From CAMCTV01 sp964420985 (GTDB lineage Bacteria; Bacteroidota; Bacteroidia; Flavobacteriales_D; Sanyastnellaceae), in contig CAYQUT010000013.1 of assembly GCA_964420985.1 (NCBI GenBank), positions 1-64,000 on the forward strand: a stretch of 64,000 nucleotides of DNA, written 5' to 3'. Under the pieces are notes generated by a model. That model saw only the letters and a program-made list of their open reading frames with translations, had not been told where the DNA came from and did not search any database. This document shows, one piece after another, positions 16,360 to 25,245 of the stretch. Positions within the stretch are counted from its first letter, which is position 1; each line of letters opens with the position of its first letter. Position numbers and translations under genes: made by a program.

Positions 16360-16367
16360 TATCTTTG
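16360..16367 (+). promoter_or_regulatory. -7 box TATCTTTG four bases before the ccmB ATG
   Basis: A perfect TAnnTTTG box separated from the ATG at 16372 by AGCC. The predicted transcript would start at or one base before the start codon. No convincing -33 element is seen. Confidence 0.5.
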
Positions 16368-16371
16368 AGCC

Positions 16372-17034
16372 ATGCAAAAGCACATTGCCTTATTCCTATG
16401 GATGTTGAAACTGGATCTAAAAAGTCAGAATACCATCACGGGTGTATTGGTTTTTGGGCTGAGCTCCATTTATACAGCATACTTGTTAAACGGAGAAGTG
16501 CAGGATGGAACATTCCTTCTCAGTTATTGGTGCATCGCTGCGCTGTTTGCGGGAGTTCACAGCATTCAAAAGGATCAATTTAACAGCCACAATGGGAGCG
16601 GTTCTTTGTATTATCAACTGGCTTCACCCCGTCAGTTTGCCACTGTTAAGTCGATCTACAATGGACTATTTCTTTCACTGCTATTCGTATTTCAGTGGTT
16701 GATGCTGCTTTTCTTTTTTGGAAATGATTGGACAACCATTGAAAATACCGCAACATTGGTTTTAGCAATTTTGCTGATTGGTATGGCCATGGGCATCTCT
16801 TTAAGTTTCGTCAATGGAATAGCCCAAAAGACCAATCAACCTGGTGGAATAACGGCCATATTGAGTTTTGCCGTTTTGATTCCTGTGCTATACGCCGCTG
16901 TTGCCTTAATGAAAAAGGAGGGATTGGCAGATCAAGGTCAACAAGCGCAATGGGGTTGGTTGCTTATTGTCATCATGAATATCTTGCCATTTGGATTGTC
17001 AAACCTATTGTATCCTTACCTTTGGAAAGATTAA
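16372..17034 (+). CDS. ccmB: Cytochrome c maturation permease CcmB
   Basis: A 220-residue inner-membrane protein with six hydrophobic segments. It matches the haem-exporter subunit B family: an N-terminal MLKLDLKS helix, FAGVHSIQKDQFNSHNGSGSLYYQLASPRQF, and the C-terminal WGWLLIVIMNILPFGLSNLL. CcmB works with CcmA, CcmC and CcmD to release holo-CcmE during cytochrome c haem attachment. First gene of the ccmB-C-D-E-F operon; the ATPase CcmA is not encoded beside it. A promoter-like box sits directly upstream. Confidence 0.85.
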   Translation: MQKHIALFLWMLKLDLKSQNTITGVLVFGLSSIYTAYLLNGEVQDGTFLLSYWCIAALFAGVHSIQKDQFNSHNGSGSLYYQLASPRQFATVKSIYNGLFLSLLFVFQWLMLLFFFGNDWTTIENTATLVLAILLIGMAMGISLSFVNGIAQKTNQPGGITAILSFAVLIPVLYAAVALMKKEGLADQGQQAQWGWLLIVIMNILPFGLSNLLYPYLWKD

Positions 17035-17038
17035 TGAG

Positions 17039-18067
17039 ATGATGAAAAATTGGTGGAAATTTCTTGCGGTTATTTTATTGACTTACGTAACCATTTTTAG
17101 CTTAATTACCCCGCTGGTACCCGGTGGATTATCCGTTGATATCAATGAAATCAAAAGCGGCGAAAACAAAATCAATTTCACCGGCTACAACACCCATTTT
17201 AAAAGCAACCAAAATGCATTGCGCTGTTTTGCTTCCATTGGGCAGCAATGGATTGAAGGTGCCGTAATTTCTGTTTCATCGGAAGACAAATTTGATTTTC
17301 TCGTTGTTATTCCGGATACATTACCTTCCACACAAGTGGCCTTCTACGCCTACACCCCAGATGATGGGGCCGTATATGTTTCCAGCGCTGTAGGTTTTTC
17401 AAATATTGTCATTGACAACAACAAAAAACTCCCCGAGTTAAAAACTAAAATCAATCATGAAGAACATAAAAAATGGGGGTTCCCTTTTCAACCCATTTTG
17501 TTTGAGACCATTCGCAATTTAATGTTTCATGTTCCTATGTGGTTTACGATGTTTTTCTTGATGGGCATTTCTTTGGTGGCCAGCTTTAAAGTGCTCAGTG
17601 GAAAATGGGAGCAGGACATTATTGCTGTTTCATCAGCCAAAGTGGGCGTTGTATTTTGCATATTGGGATTAATTACAGGGTCGATTTGGGCTCGGTTTAC
17701 CTGGCTAACTTGGTGGACCAAAGACCCGCAGCTGAACGGAGCCATGATTGTTTTCATTGTTTACGCCGCATATCTATTGCTCAGAAATTCAATTGAAGAC
17801 GAAAACAAACGCGCACGTCTATCCGCAGTTTTCAATGTTTTTGCTTTCATCCTCATGATTCTTCTTTTGATGGTGATGCCAAGAATGGTGGATACCAGTT
17901 TACACCCTGGAAAGAGTGGTAATCCAGCTTTCAGTAAGTATGATTTAGATTCCAGTTTGCGTGCAGTCTTCTATCCTGCTGTTGTCGGTTGGGGGATGTT
18001 GGGATACTGGATTTACACAATACAAAAAAAATTAGAAACTCTCAAACAGGCTGCGCATGTTGAATAG
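17039..18067 (+). CDS. ccmC: Cytochrome c maturation protein CcmC with large exported loop
   Basis: A 342-residue haem-handling membrane protein. After transmembrane segment 1 (about 7-25) comes a roughly 120-residue hydrophilic, beta-rich region (about 28-150), then the CcmC core: FETIRNLMFHVPMWFTMF with the conserved His164, and the tryptophan-rich WLTWWTKDPQLNG. The core continues through transmembrane segments ending near GWGMLGYWIYTIQKK. E. coli CcmC is about 245 residues with the equivalent His at 60, so the insertion accounts for the extra length. CcmC presents haem to CcmE. It begins four bases after ccmB; either ATG 17039 or 17042 may be used. Its end overlaps ccmD by 11 bases. Confidence 0.85.
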   Translation: MMKNWWKFLAVILLTYVTIFSLITPLVPGGLSVDINEIKSGENKINFTGYNTHFKSNQNALRCFASIGQQWIEGAVISVSSEDKFDFLVVIPDTLPSTQVAFYAYTPDDGAVYVSSAVGFSNIVIDNNKKLPELKTKINHEEHKKWGFPFQPILFETIRNLMFHVPMWFTMFFLMGISLVASFKVLSGKWEQDIIAVSSAKVGVVFCILGLITGSIWARFTWLTWWTKDPQLNGAMIVFIVYAAYLLLRNSIEDENKRARLSAVFNVFAFILMILLLMVMPRMVDTSLHPGKSGNPAFSKYDLDSSLRAVFYPAVVGWGMLGYWIYTIQKKLETLKQAAHVE

Positions 18068-18251
18068 AATATTTTTCACCTTGGCTTTTATTGCCTCGGC
18101 TCAATTGGCATTTTCACAATCGGTTTTGGAAGAAACATTTTTTCAATCGGGAAAAATCAATGTGGTCATCGCTGTGATATTGGTCATTTTGATTGGATTG
18201 TTCTTTTACCTTTTTCGTTTGAATAAAAAGATTGACCAATTGAAAAAATAA
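18057..18251 (+). CDS. CcmD-like small membrane protein
   Basis: A 64-residue protein with a hydrophobic N-terminal segment resembling a signal sequence (MLNRIFFTLAFIASAQLAFSQ) and one C-terminal transmembrane helix (VVIAVILVILIGLFFYLFRL) followed by a lysine-rich cytoplasmic end. Its place between ccmC and ccmE and this topology fit CcmD, which releases holo-CcmE from the CcmABC complex. Primary sequence conservation in CcmD is weak, so the call rests mainly on position and topology. Confidence 0.7.
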   Translation: MLNRIFFTLAFIASAQLAFSQSVLEETFFQSGKINVVIAVILVILIGLFFYLFRLNKKIDQLKK

Positions 18252-18254
18252 GCC

Positions 18255-18650
18255 ATGAAGAAAACAGAAATCATATTGGCGGTCATCATCGCATTGGTAG
18301 CAGGCATTATCATCATGACCTTCAACGCGAGCAATGAATCGGTCACTTTTGCAGAAGCAAAAAACCAGCCTGACAAAAAAGTAAAAATTGTTGGGATGTT
18401 AGACAAAACCGAGATGGTTGAATACAACCCTTCTAAAAATCCCAATCGCACAGTCTTCTATGTCATTGATAAAAGTGGCAATAAAAATGCAGTCGAATTG
18501 ATTCAAAAAGATGGTAAACCAATGGGTTTAGAACAAAGTGAATCGCTCACCATTGAAGGGAAGATGGGATCAGATCAAGTTTTTCATGCAGACTACATGC
18601 TCATGAAATGTCCCAGTAAATACAACGAACAACAACACTCTTTAAAATAA
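18255..18650 (+). CDS. ccmE: Haem chaperone CcmE, CxxxY variant
   Basis: A 131-residue membrane-anchored OB-fold protein. A single N-terminal helix (IILAVIIALVAGIIIMTF) is followed by the CcmE beta-barrel (VKIVGMLDKTEMVEYN, VELIQKDGKPMGL, LTIEGKMG). The haem-binding end reads MKCPSKY, placing Cys119 where the classical protein has the covalent haem-binding histidine of the HxxxY motif, with Tyr123 retained. CxxxY CcmE proteins are known from archaea and some bacteria as part of a variant System I. It starts four bases after ccmD and is followed four bases later by ccmF. Confidence 0.9.
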   Translation: MKKTEIILAVIIALVAGIIIMTFNASNESVTFAEAKNQPDKKVKIVGMLDKTEMVEYNPSKNPNRTVFYVIDKSGNKNAVELIQKDGKPMGLEQSESLTIEGKMGSDQVFHADYMLMKCPSKYNEQQHSLK

Positions 18651-18654
18651 TAAA

Positions 18655-21501
18655 ATGGAAAACGTTCAATATTTAAATGAACACCTTTGGCCCGGAATGT
18701 TGGGCCATTTTTTTGTGGCGTTGGCCTTTGCTTCCGCTTTTGTCAGTGCTCTTTCTTATTATTTTTTCGAAAAAGAAAACACCACCACTTGGAAAACTAT
18801 CGCGCGCTATGGATTTTATATCCACAGTCTTGCCGTAGTGGGTATCATCACCATGATGCTCAGCATTTTGTTTGGTCATTATTACGAATACAAGTATGCA
18901 TTTGACCATTTGAACAATGGCATGCCTTGGAAGTACATGTTGGCTTGTCTTTGGGAGGGACAAGAAGGCAGCTTTATCCTTTGGATTTTCTGGCATGTCG
19001 CACTGGGATTGTTGTTGATGCGCACCGCAAAAGAATGGGAAGCACGCACCATGACCATCGTAGCAGGTGTCCAGGTATTCTTGTCCTCCATGCTGTTGGG
19101 GGTGTACTTTGGAGACTTTCAATTTGGTAGTGATCCATTTATTTTGCTACGGGATGTTGTATCCAATGCCAACCTTCCATGGACAAAAAACCCAGACTAT
19201 CTATCACTTCCCACCTTTCAAGATGGAAAAGGATTAAATCCACTATTACAAAACTATTGGATGACCATCCATCCCCCTACCCTATTTCTGGGATTTGCCT
19301 CAACGCTCATTCCATTTGCATTTGCCATTGCTGGATTATGGAAACGAGATTTAAAAGGCTGGATGAAACCCGCCATTCCATGGGCCTTTTTTGGTGTTAT
19401 GATTCTTGGTACGGGAATATTAATGGGCGGAGCTTGGGCTTATGAGGCGCTTGGATTTGGCGGTTTCTGGGCTTGGGATCCTGTAGAAAACGCCTCACTA
19501 GTTCCTTGGTTAACTTTGGTAGGCGGAGCGCATTTGCTTTTGATCAATCGCAGAAAACCCATCAGTGCTTTCACCACTTTACTTCTCATTCTATCCAGTT
19601 TCATCTTGGTTTTGTATTCTACATTCTTAACAAGGAGCGGTGTATTGGGAGACAGCAGCGTTCACAGCTTTGTGGACAGTGGTATTTTAGCACAACTGCT
19701 TGTTTACCTTTTATTCTACGTTGCACTAAGTACATGGATGATGATGCCACACAATGCATTTCGTGTTGGTTATCTTGGAATCTGTGCTATCCTTCTCATT
19801 GTGGGATTGGGAAATTTATTGACCCTTCCTGAAATCAATGACAAAGACTTACTCCCTGGCGAAGGGACTTGGATACCAACTCTCTGTCTTATCTTCATTG
19901 GTGTTTCCGCCTTGTATCTTTGGATCGCTTATCGTCGATATTACAGGGCGCCAGAAGATGAAGAGGCGCTCTCCAGCCGAGAGTTCTGGATGTACATTGG
20001 TTCCGTCGTTTTGATTTTGATGTCCATCCATGTTACTGTTGTAACTTCCATCAACGTGGGCAATATTTTCTTGGTGCCATTTGAATCCTTCTTCAAATGG
20101 ATGCATGAATCTGCCGGTTGGGAATTTGCCAAGCAACTATCCGATCACCAGTTCACCGCCCCTTCTGACACTGAGCGATTTGAAGTGTATCACAAGGTAC
20201 AAGTACCCCTGTCTATTCTGTTGTTCAGCATTATTGCTATTGGACAATTTTTGGCCTACAAAACAACTTCGTTTAAAAAATTCTTGCAACAAATTTCACC
20301 CAGCTTAATCGCCGCACTTGTTGTCACCTTGCTCCTTTATTTCTTCACCAGTTTCCATGATGAGCAATTGCCCATTATGCTTTTGGTTTTTACTACCCTA
20401 TTTGCATTGATTTCCAATGCGCATTATTGGTCAAAAGTTTGGAAAGGTGGATTCAAGTCCATCGGAGCCAGCATTGCCCACATTGGATTCGCAATGCTCA
20501 TATTGGGCGCCGTGGTTTCTACCTCCAGAAATTTCTTTATCTCTGAAAACCGTGTAGGGAATGTAGCCGAATTGGACAAGGAGTTTAACAACATGGAAGA
20601 TCTGATGATTCTGCAAGGAGACACCATGCCCATGGGAGATTACTTCATTGTGTACAAAGAGAAATACAAGGATGGGGACCACTTAAAAGTAAAAGTTGAC
20701 TTCTACAACAAAGAGAAGATTAGCTACATTGAAGGGGATTACCGGTCCATGCAAGGCATGGTATTCCGATGTATGGAAACACACGATGCATCGGACAATT
20801 TCTTGCATGACTGGAGTGAGGATTCTTTGTGGAGTGTTGTTCCATCACCTAGGTTTGACGTTCAACAAAAAGCCAAGTTGTGGCAACCTGGGAAGGTAGG
20901 TGCTTTTGCTTTTACATTAGAACCTAGTGTGTTACAGTCCCCAAAGGGCAATTCACGCGAGCCCAGCATTCAACACCGCATAGACAATGATTTGTACACC
21001 TACATCAAATACATTGCGATGGAGGATCCGAAAACTGATGAGAATGGATATCTTGAGCCTATTAAAGGAGAAGTAGCTGAAGGGCAAAACGTACGTTTAA
21101 CAGAAACCATCGATTTCAAAATAGACAGCATTGTCGATGCAGGGCCTATGCCCGAATCACTCCCACAAGACATCGTAGCCAAAAGGGTTTTTGTCACGTT
21201 AAAAGAAAATGTGAAAGAAGAGAAGATTATTTTGGTCATGGCTTCCAAAAATGGAATGGGTCAAATTTTCCCCAGTGAATCCAAAACATTTGGCCTTCTA
21301 TTGGGATTGGTTGAAAAGGATGGTAAGCTGGAATTGCAGGCGCAACAGCACAAGAGTCACAAGAAGGATTTACTCATTTTAAGCGCCGAGATTTTTCCTT
21401 GGATCAATCTATTGTGGCTAGGCTGCTTCATTATGGTCATTGGAACTACCATTGCCATTTACAACCGCATCAAAGAAAGGCAACGAAAAAGTGAAAACTG
21501 A
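18655..21501 (+). CDS. ccmF: Cytochrome c haem lyase CcmF
   Basis: A 948-residue polytopic membrane protein. The WWD-type haem-binding signature GFWAWDPVENASLVPWL begins near residue 270, preceded by CLWEGQEGSFILWIFWH and followed by YSTFLTRSGVLGDSSVHSF, all diagnostic of CcmF. A large exported C-terminal domain of about 280 residues (from RNFFISENRVGNV) is followed by a last helix (FPWINLLWLGCFIMVIGTTI). CcmF joins haem from CcmE to the CxxCH motif of apocytochromes. It is longer than E. coli CcmF (about 650 residues), mainly in the exported domain. Its TGA overlaps the next ATG by one base. Confidence 0.93.
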   Translation: MENVQYLNEHLWPGMLGHFFVALAFASAFVSALSYYFFEKENTTTWKTIARYGFYIHSLAVVGIITMMLSILFGHYYEYKYAFDHLNNGMPWKYMLACLWEGQEGSFILWIFWHVALGLLLMRTAKEWEARTMTIVAGVQVFLSSMLLGVYFGDFQFGSDPFILLRDVVSNANLPWTKNPDYLSLPTFQDGKGLNPLLQNYWMTIHPPTLFLGFASTLIPFAFAIAGLWKRDLKGWMKPAIPWAFFGVMILGTGILMGGAWAYEALGFGGFWAWDPVENASLVPWLTLVGGAHLLLINRRKPISAFTTLLLILSSFILVLYSTFLTRSGVLGDSSVHSFVDSGILAQLLVYLLFYVALSTWMMMPHNAFRVGYLGICAILLIVGLGNLLTLPEINDKDLLPGEGTWIPTLCLIFIGVSALYLWIAYRRYYRAPEDEEALSSREFWMYIGSVVLILMSIHVTVVTSINVGNIFLVPFESFFKWMHESAGWEFAKQLSDHQFTAPSDTERFEVYHKVQVPLSILLFSIIAIGQFLAYKTTSFKKFLQQISPSLIAALVVTLLLYFFTSFHDEQLPIMLLVFTTLFALISNAHYWSKVWKGGFKSIGASIAHIGFAMLILGAVVSTSRNFFISENRVGNVAELDKEFNNMEDLMILQGDTMPMGDYFIVYKEKYKDGDHLKVKVDFYNKEKISYIEGDYRSMQGMVFRCMETHDASDNFLHDWSEDSLWSVVPSPRFDVQQKAKLWQPGKVGAFAFTLEPSVLQSPKGNSREPSIQHRIDNDLYTYIKYIAMEDPKTDENGYLEPIKGEVAEGQNVRLTETIDFKIDSIVDAGPMPESLPQDIVAKRVFVTLKENVKEEKIILVMASKNGMGQIFPSESKTFGLLLGLVEKDGKLELQAQQHKSHKKDLLILSAEIFPWINLLWLGCFIMVIGTTIAIYNRIKERQRKSEN

Positions 21502-22097
21502 TGAAAATGAGAACATTCCTCTTAATCGCTGCGATTTGCATTTTATCGCAAAATCTCATCGGGCAAGAATCTAACCATCATGCCCTTTCAGGTGGAATCA
21601 CTGCTGAATATGGAATGACAAATCACTCGGGTTATGGATCCATTGGATTAGAAGCTTGGATCCCTGTAAGGAAAAAATTCACGCTGAATTACAGTATTCG
21701 AATGGGTATTCCTGGCAATGGTATTTATGTCAGAGGCAGCGCAGGGTTAATGCTCGGCGGTGCATTGATGGGAGCTGCGGGAGAAGAGGGGGGATTAACG
21801 GCTGCAATTGGCGCAATTACAATGTTGATTCCCGAAGGTGTTGGCGTTTATGTAGGAAACGACAAAAGGAAATTACACATTGGGATTAATCCATTGGCGG
21901 CAGAATATCGACACAGAAAGAATCCATATGACGAGTGGTCGCAGATGAGTGGTAACATTACCATCCGCGGACAGTTACCATTCAATAAATGGGGAATTGA
22001 TTTCATTAGTCCCTACGTTGCCTCTTATTACAACTACGATGCTAAAGACCCCATTGGATTCAGATTGGGATTAACAGCTGGATTTTCCTCTAAATAG
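21501..22097 (+). CDS. Uncharacterised exported beta-rich protein
   Basis: A 198-residue protein with a signal peptide (MKMRTFLLIAAICILSQNLIGQ). It contains alternating hydrophobic strands and glycine-rich turns (GSIGLEAWIPVRKKFTLNYSIRMGIPG and later GFRLGLTAGF), which look like a small outer-membrane beta-barrel. A glycine/alanine-rich segment in the middle (LMLGGALMGAAGEEGGL) is unusual. I do not recognise the family. It overlaps the ccmF stop by one base, so it is translated with the ccm operon, but no link with cytochrome maturation can be shown. It ends exactly where convergent oxyR ends. Confidence 0.65.
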   Translation: MKMRTFLLIAAICILSQNLIGQESNHHALSGGITAEYGMTNHSGYGSIGLEAWIPVRKKFTLNYSIRMGIPGNGIYVRGSAGLMLGGALMGAAGEEGGLTAAIGAITMLIPEGVGVYVGNDKRKLHIGINPLAAEYRHRKNPYDEWSQMSGNITIRGQLPFNKWGIDFISPYVASYYNYDAKDPIGFRLGLTAGFSSK

Positions 22098-23027
22098 TCA
22101 ACGCCACTTGATGCGTTTCACCTTTTTGGGTTGTATGTACTCCTTAGGCACAACCTTTTCTATTTGTAACTGCATCCATTCCAGAAAAGCGGTCCTGGCG
22201 TAACTTCTGTGTGTTAAGATAGAGATTTCTCGGACGGGACGGGGCGATTTAAAACTTCTCACATTCATGCGTCTTTGCTCATCTGACACCGCCATTGCCG
22301 GGATCATGGTAAAACCAATGCCGCGATCAACCAACCCCATCAATGCCTCCAATGACCCACTCTGATATTCAAACCCCTTGTTCATCTTTTTTCCTGAACG
22401 CGCGCAAATGGCCAAAGCTTGTTCTCTAAAGCAATGACCTTCATCCAGAATTAACATGTCATTGGACTCGAGATCTGCTGTGCTCCATTCCTTCATTTTC
22501 CATTTGGCATGACTTGGGTGAATATACACTTCAAAGGGTTCAAAGTACACAGGGAGCTCTTTAATCAGATCATCAATAAGCGGAGTAGCCGCAATTCCCA
22601 TATCAATTGTTCCCTTCTTTAAACCTTCCATTACCTCATCGGTACGCAATTCATGAATGCGCAACTTTACTTTGGCATTGGCCTTTAAAATCTGCGGAAT
22701 CAATCGGGGTAAAAGATATGGAGCAATGGTCGGGATAACACCGACATTGTACGTTCCTTCAATCTTATCAATTTCCTCATTCACCAATTGCTTCAGACCC
22801 TCCACCTCTTTGAGAATGACCCTCGCCCTTTCCAAAAAAGCTGCACCCAGAGGGGTTGGAACTACTGGCGCATGGTCTCTGTTAAACAACAAACCACCTA
22901 CTTCCTCCTCTAACTTTTGGAGCTGCATGGTCAACGTGGGTTGTGTAACAAAACAGGACTCTGCTGCTCTTACAAATTGCCCGTATCGTTCAAGAGCAAC
23001 CACGTATTGTAATTGTTGTAAGGTCAT
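22098..23027 (-). CDS. oxyR: LysR-type peroxide sensor OxyR
   Basis: A 309-residue LysR regulator. The N-terminal winged helix reads MTLQQLQYVVALERYGQFVRAAE and TQPTLTMQLQKLEEEVG. The effector domain contains DEGHCFREQALAIC, in which the cysteines fall at residues 199 and 208, the same positions as the disulfide pair of E. coli OxyR; this makes OxyR much more likely than another LysR type. It would activate peroxide-defence genes after disulfide formation. No catalase or Dps gene lies nearby, so its targets are elsewhere. A -7-like box lies 17 bases upstream of the start. Confidence 0.9.
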   Translation of the reverse strand: MTLQQLQYVVALERYGQFVRAAESCFVTQPTLTMQLQKLEEEVGGLLFNRDHAPVVPTPLGAAFLERARVILKEVEGLKQLVNEEIDKIEGTYNVGVIPTIAPYLLPRLIPQILKANAKVKLRIHELRTDEVMEGLKKGTIDMGIAATPLIDDLIKELPVYFEPFEVYIHPSHAKWKMKEWSTADLESNDMLILDEGHCFREQALAICARSGKKMNKGFEYQSGSLEALMGLVDRGIGFTMIPAMAVSDEQRRMNVRSFKSPRPVREISILTHRSYARTAFLEWMQLQIEKVVPKEYIQPKKVKRIKWR

Positions 23028-23044
23028 ATCATTAATATTGATTC

Positions 23045-23052
23045 CAAATTTA
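23045..23052 (-). promoter_or_regulatory. -7 box for oxyR (TAAATTTG on the minus strand)
   Basis: The minus-strand sequence TAAATTTG fits TAnnTTTG exactly and ends 17 bases before the oxyR ATG. No TTG element is seen at the usual distance. Confidence 0.35.
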
Positions 23053-23075
23053 CAACAATAAGAAAAATTGATAGT

Positions 23076-25196
23076 TTAATCCCAATACATTTCACGCTGA
23101 AATGGAATTTCAGGGAGATTCCAATCGAAAAACCTGTTTTGAATTTCTAAATCATCAGGGTAAAGTACAAAGTTGCGATGAACTCCTCTCAATTGACACT
23201 TCAAGATTGATGTACCGGGCATTTCAGTGGGCACAACATGAATGCTGGAATAATGATACCTTCTCGTTGATTTGATACCGTAATCAATATCAGGCTGCTC
23301 ATACAAATTGGACGGATAAAGATTCAATTGAACGACCATCTTCGGGAATCTTTTATTGAAAAATATTGATAGATCCTGAGAAGAATAGAATTCATCCGAT
23401 TCCAGAAAACCGTTTTGCCAAACGTCAGACTTCTCCAAATCCCTTGTCCATCTCAAACCCAGTGAATCGACAAAAGATTGAAATAACCTTTCTGTTGAAT
23501 CGTTTTGATCGATTCGTCTGATGATCTGATATAAGAAAGGCGCTTTTGCCTTGTCGTCAAAACCCAACAACTCATCCTTCCATTCATCTGGCAAATAACT
23601 CAACCCTCTTTTGGCTTCCTTCATCATCCACTGTAAACTATCACGACCAAGAAAGTTTCTTCCGCTTCTCGCTATGCTATACTTGATGAGTTCTTCCAGT
23701 TTTCGCTCCTCCAGATTAGACAATGGCTTTGACTTCCTTTTTGACTCACCCAAACAATCTCCAACACGAATTCCATTCCGGTAATTGCATTGCACCAAAA
23801 CCTTTCCTGTGCTATCAAAACTTTGGTATAACCCATCCAAATTGAAATTCACTTTTCGTGTTATCAACTTCTTGTGGCCATTGTGAAAGTAGTATTGCTC
23901 AATGGTGGTATCCTTTGTTCTATCGCTTTGGCTTTGTAAATTTCCGTTTGAATAATAATTTTCAAAATGATACTTAACGCAATCCAACATGGTTGTTGAT
24001 TCCGATAGCATCTTCAATTTTCCATTTTCATATTGCTCCTTCTGCATCTGGTAATGAATACCATTGGTATTGATTTTTTGCAAAACACCATTTGGATAAT
24101 AACTGATGTAGGCAGTGTCCTTGCGGCCATTTAACTGCGTAAAATACTTGAGATGACCATCTGTATACCATTCTTTTCGATATTCTGCCCATTGTGGATT
24201 GGGACCATTCATAAAGACCTCCTCAAATACTAAAACTCCATTGTCTGTCCATTTTCTGTGAAATCCTTGCCCATTGGACTTAATCCACTTTTCTTCTACC
24301 AACTGTCCATTTGTATTGTAAAACAACTGATGCGGAGTAAAGCAATTGTACACATCCACATCATAGAATGACTCATCAGACGTAAGGCCATTGGTATGAT
24401 AGGATCGCCAAGTACCAATTGGAGTTCCATTGTCAAATTGTTTCACCCCAGACAACTTCCCATTCAAATGAAAGTAATTCCAAATACCGTCCTCACGTCC
24501 TTCCTTGTACTGTCCCTCAACCAACAATTGACCTTGCTCATTCCAAACTTCATAGGGTCCATCCCAAGAATATTGTCCATCATAAGATGAGTAGCGATCA
24601 GCGATTACCAAGCGATGATGTTTCTTGACCGAAATTTTTCCATTGGAATGATAATCCAATTCCCAACCAAAGGGCATGATGGCGTCAGCGAATCCCTCGC
24701 TATCAATGATGTGCGCTGGAGCAGGTTGATAACCGTGGGCATTTACCAAAGCAACGGGCAAGAGCACGTAGTTGGATTCCTTTTTAACATTGCCATTGGA
24801 ATGGTAGGTCAACTCCTTCCAGCAACGTCTTTTCTCATTATCCCAGTAATAAGTAGTCTTACTTTCCAAACGACCTGACTCATCAAAGTGCTCTGCTATT
24901 CCTATCAGCGTATCCCGATCTTTGCGTTTGTAAAGCGTCCTGATTTTATCTGATCCATAATTGTGCAATTCTTCGGATTGGATGATTCCATTCTTGAAGA
25001 CGCGTTTCTCATAAATTCGGCCCTGTTGATCCAATATGGTGCATTCGCCTTCCCGGGTGGTCTGGGAATAATCAGAATAATACGTGGAAAAATAATACAT
25101 GCTGCCTTTCTTCTTGTAAGTATCAAACTGGCATTGTTGAGCCCAGGCGCAAAAGGAGAATACAGCAAAAAAGAAACTACAAATAATCTTGATCAT
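23076..25196 (-). CDS. Exported MORN-variant (YwqK-like) repeat protein
   Basis: A 706-residue protein with a signal peptide (MIKIICSFFFAVFSFCAWAQ). Roughly residues 30-480 are MORN_2-type repeats of about 20-24 residues with the core YHSNGKI/YYPNGVL followed by acidic and aromatic positions; examples are YHSNGNVKKES, YHSNGKISVKK, YHTNGLTSDES, YYPNGVLQKI and YYSNGNLQSQ. The last 200 residues (from LEELIKYSIARSG) form a separate region I do not recognise. Such proteins are often labelled YwqK antitoxin, but export and size make a toxin-antitoxin role unlikely; a structural or surface role is more plausible. It is 49 bases beyond the sulfur operon, with its own promoter-like sequence. Confidence 0.75.
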   Translation of the reverse strand: MIKIICSFFFAVFSFCAWAQQCQFDTYKKKGSMYYFSTYYSDYSQTTREGECTILDQQGRIYEKRVFKNGIIQSEELHNYGSDKIRTLYKRKDRDTLIGIAEHFDESGRLESKTTYYWDNEKRRCWKELTYHSNGNVKKESNYVLLPVALVNAHGYQPAPAHIIDSEGFADAIMPFGWELDYHSNGKISVKKHHRLVIADRYSSYDGQYSWDGPYEVWNEQGQLLVEGQYKEGREDGIWNYFHLNGKLSGVKQFDNGTPIGTWRSYHTNGLTSDESFYDVDVYNCFTPHQLFYNTNGQLVEEKWIKSNGQGFHRKWTDNGVLVFEEVFMNGPNPQWAEYRKEWYTDGHLKYFTQLNGRKDTAYISYYPNGVLQKINTNGIHYQMQKEQYENGKLKMLSESTTMLDCVKYHFENYYSNGNLQSQSDRTKDTTIEQYYFHNGHKKLITRKVNFNLDGLYQSFDSTGKVLVQCNYRNGIRVGDCLGESKRKSKPLSNLEERKLEELIKYSIARSGRNFLGRDSLQWMMKEAKRGLSYLPDEWKDELLGFDDKAKAPFLYQIIRRIDQNDSTERLFQSFVDSLGLRWTRDLEKSDVWQNGFLESDEFYSSQDLSIFFNKRFPKMVVQLNLYPSNLYEQPDIDYGIKSTRRYHYSSIHVVPTEMPGTSILKCQLRGVHRNFVLYPDDLEIQNRFFDWNLPEIPFQREMYWD

Positions 25197-25202
25197 GTCC
25201 TA

Positions 25203-25229
25203 CAAAAATATAGGAGCTGTACATTCAAA
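25203..25229 (-). promoter_or_regulatory. Promoter-like pair before the MORN gene
   Basis: On the minus strand TTTG (25229-25226) and TATTTTTG (25210-25203) are 15 bases apart, slightly closer than usual. The -7 box ends six bases before the ATG at 25196, so the leader would be very short. Confidence 0.4.
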
Positions 25230-25245
25230 GTTGTTAATGGTTCAA

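Noticed and set aside
22098..23027. Generic LysR regulator such as CysB, tied to the sulfur operon
   Set aside because: Cysteines at residues 199 and 208 in the GHC...C motif identify OxyR instead.
23076..25196. Toxin-antitoxin system (YwqK-type antitoxin)
   Set aside because: The MORN-like repeats carry this label in databases, but the protein is exported, 706 residues long and has no adjacent toxin.
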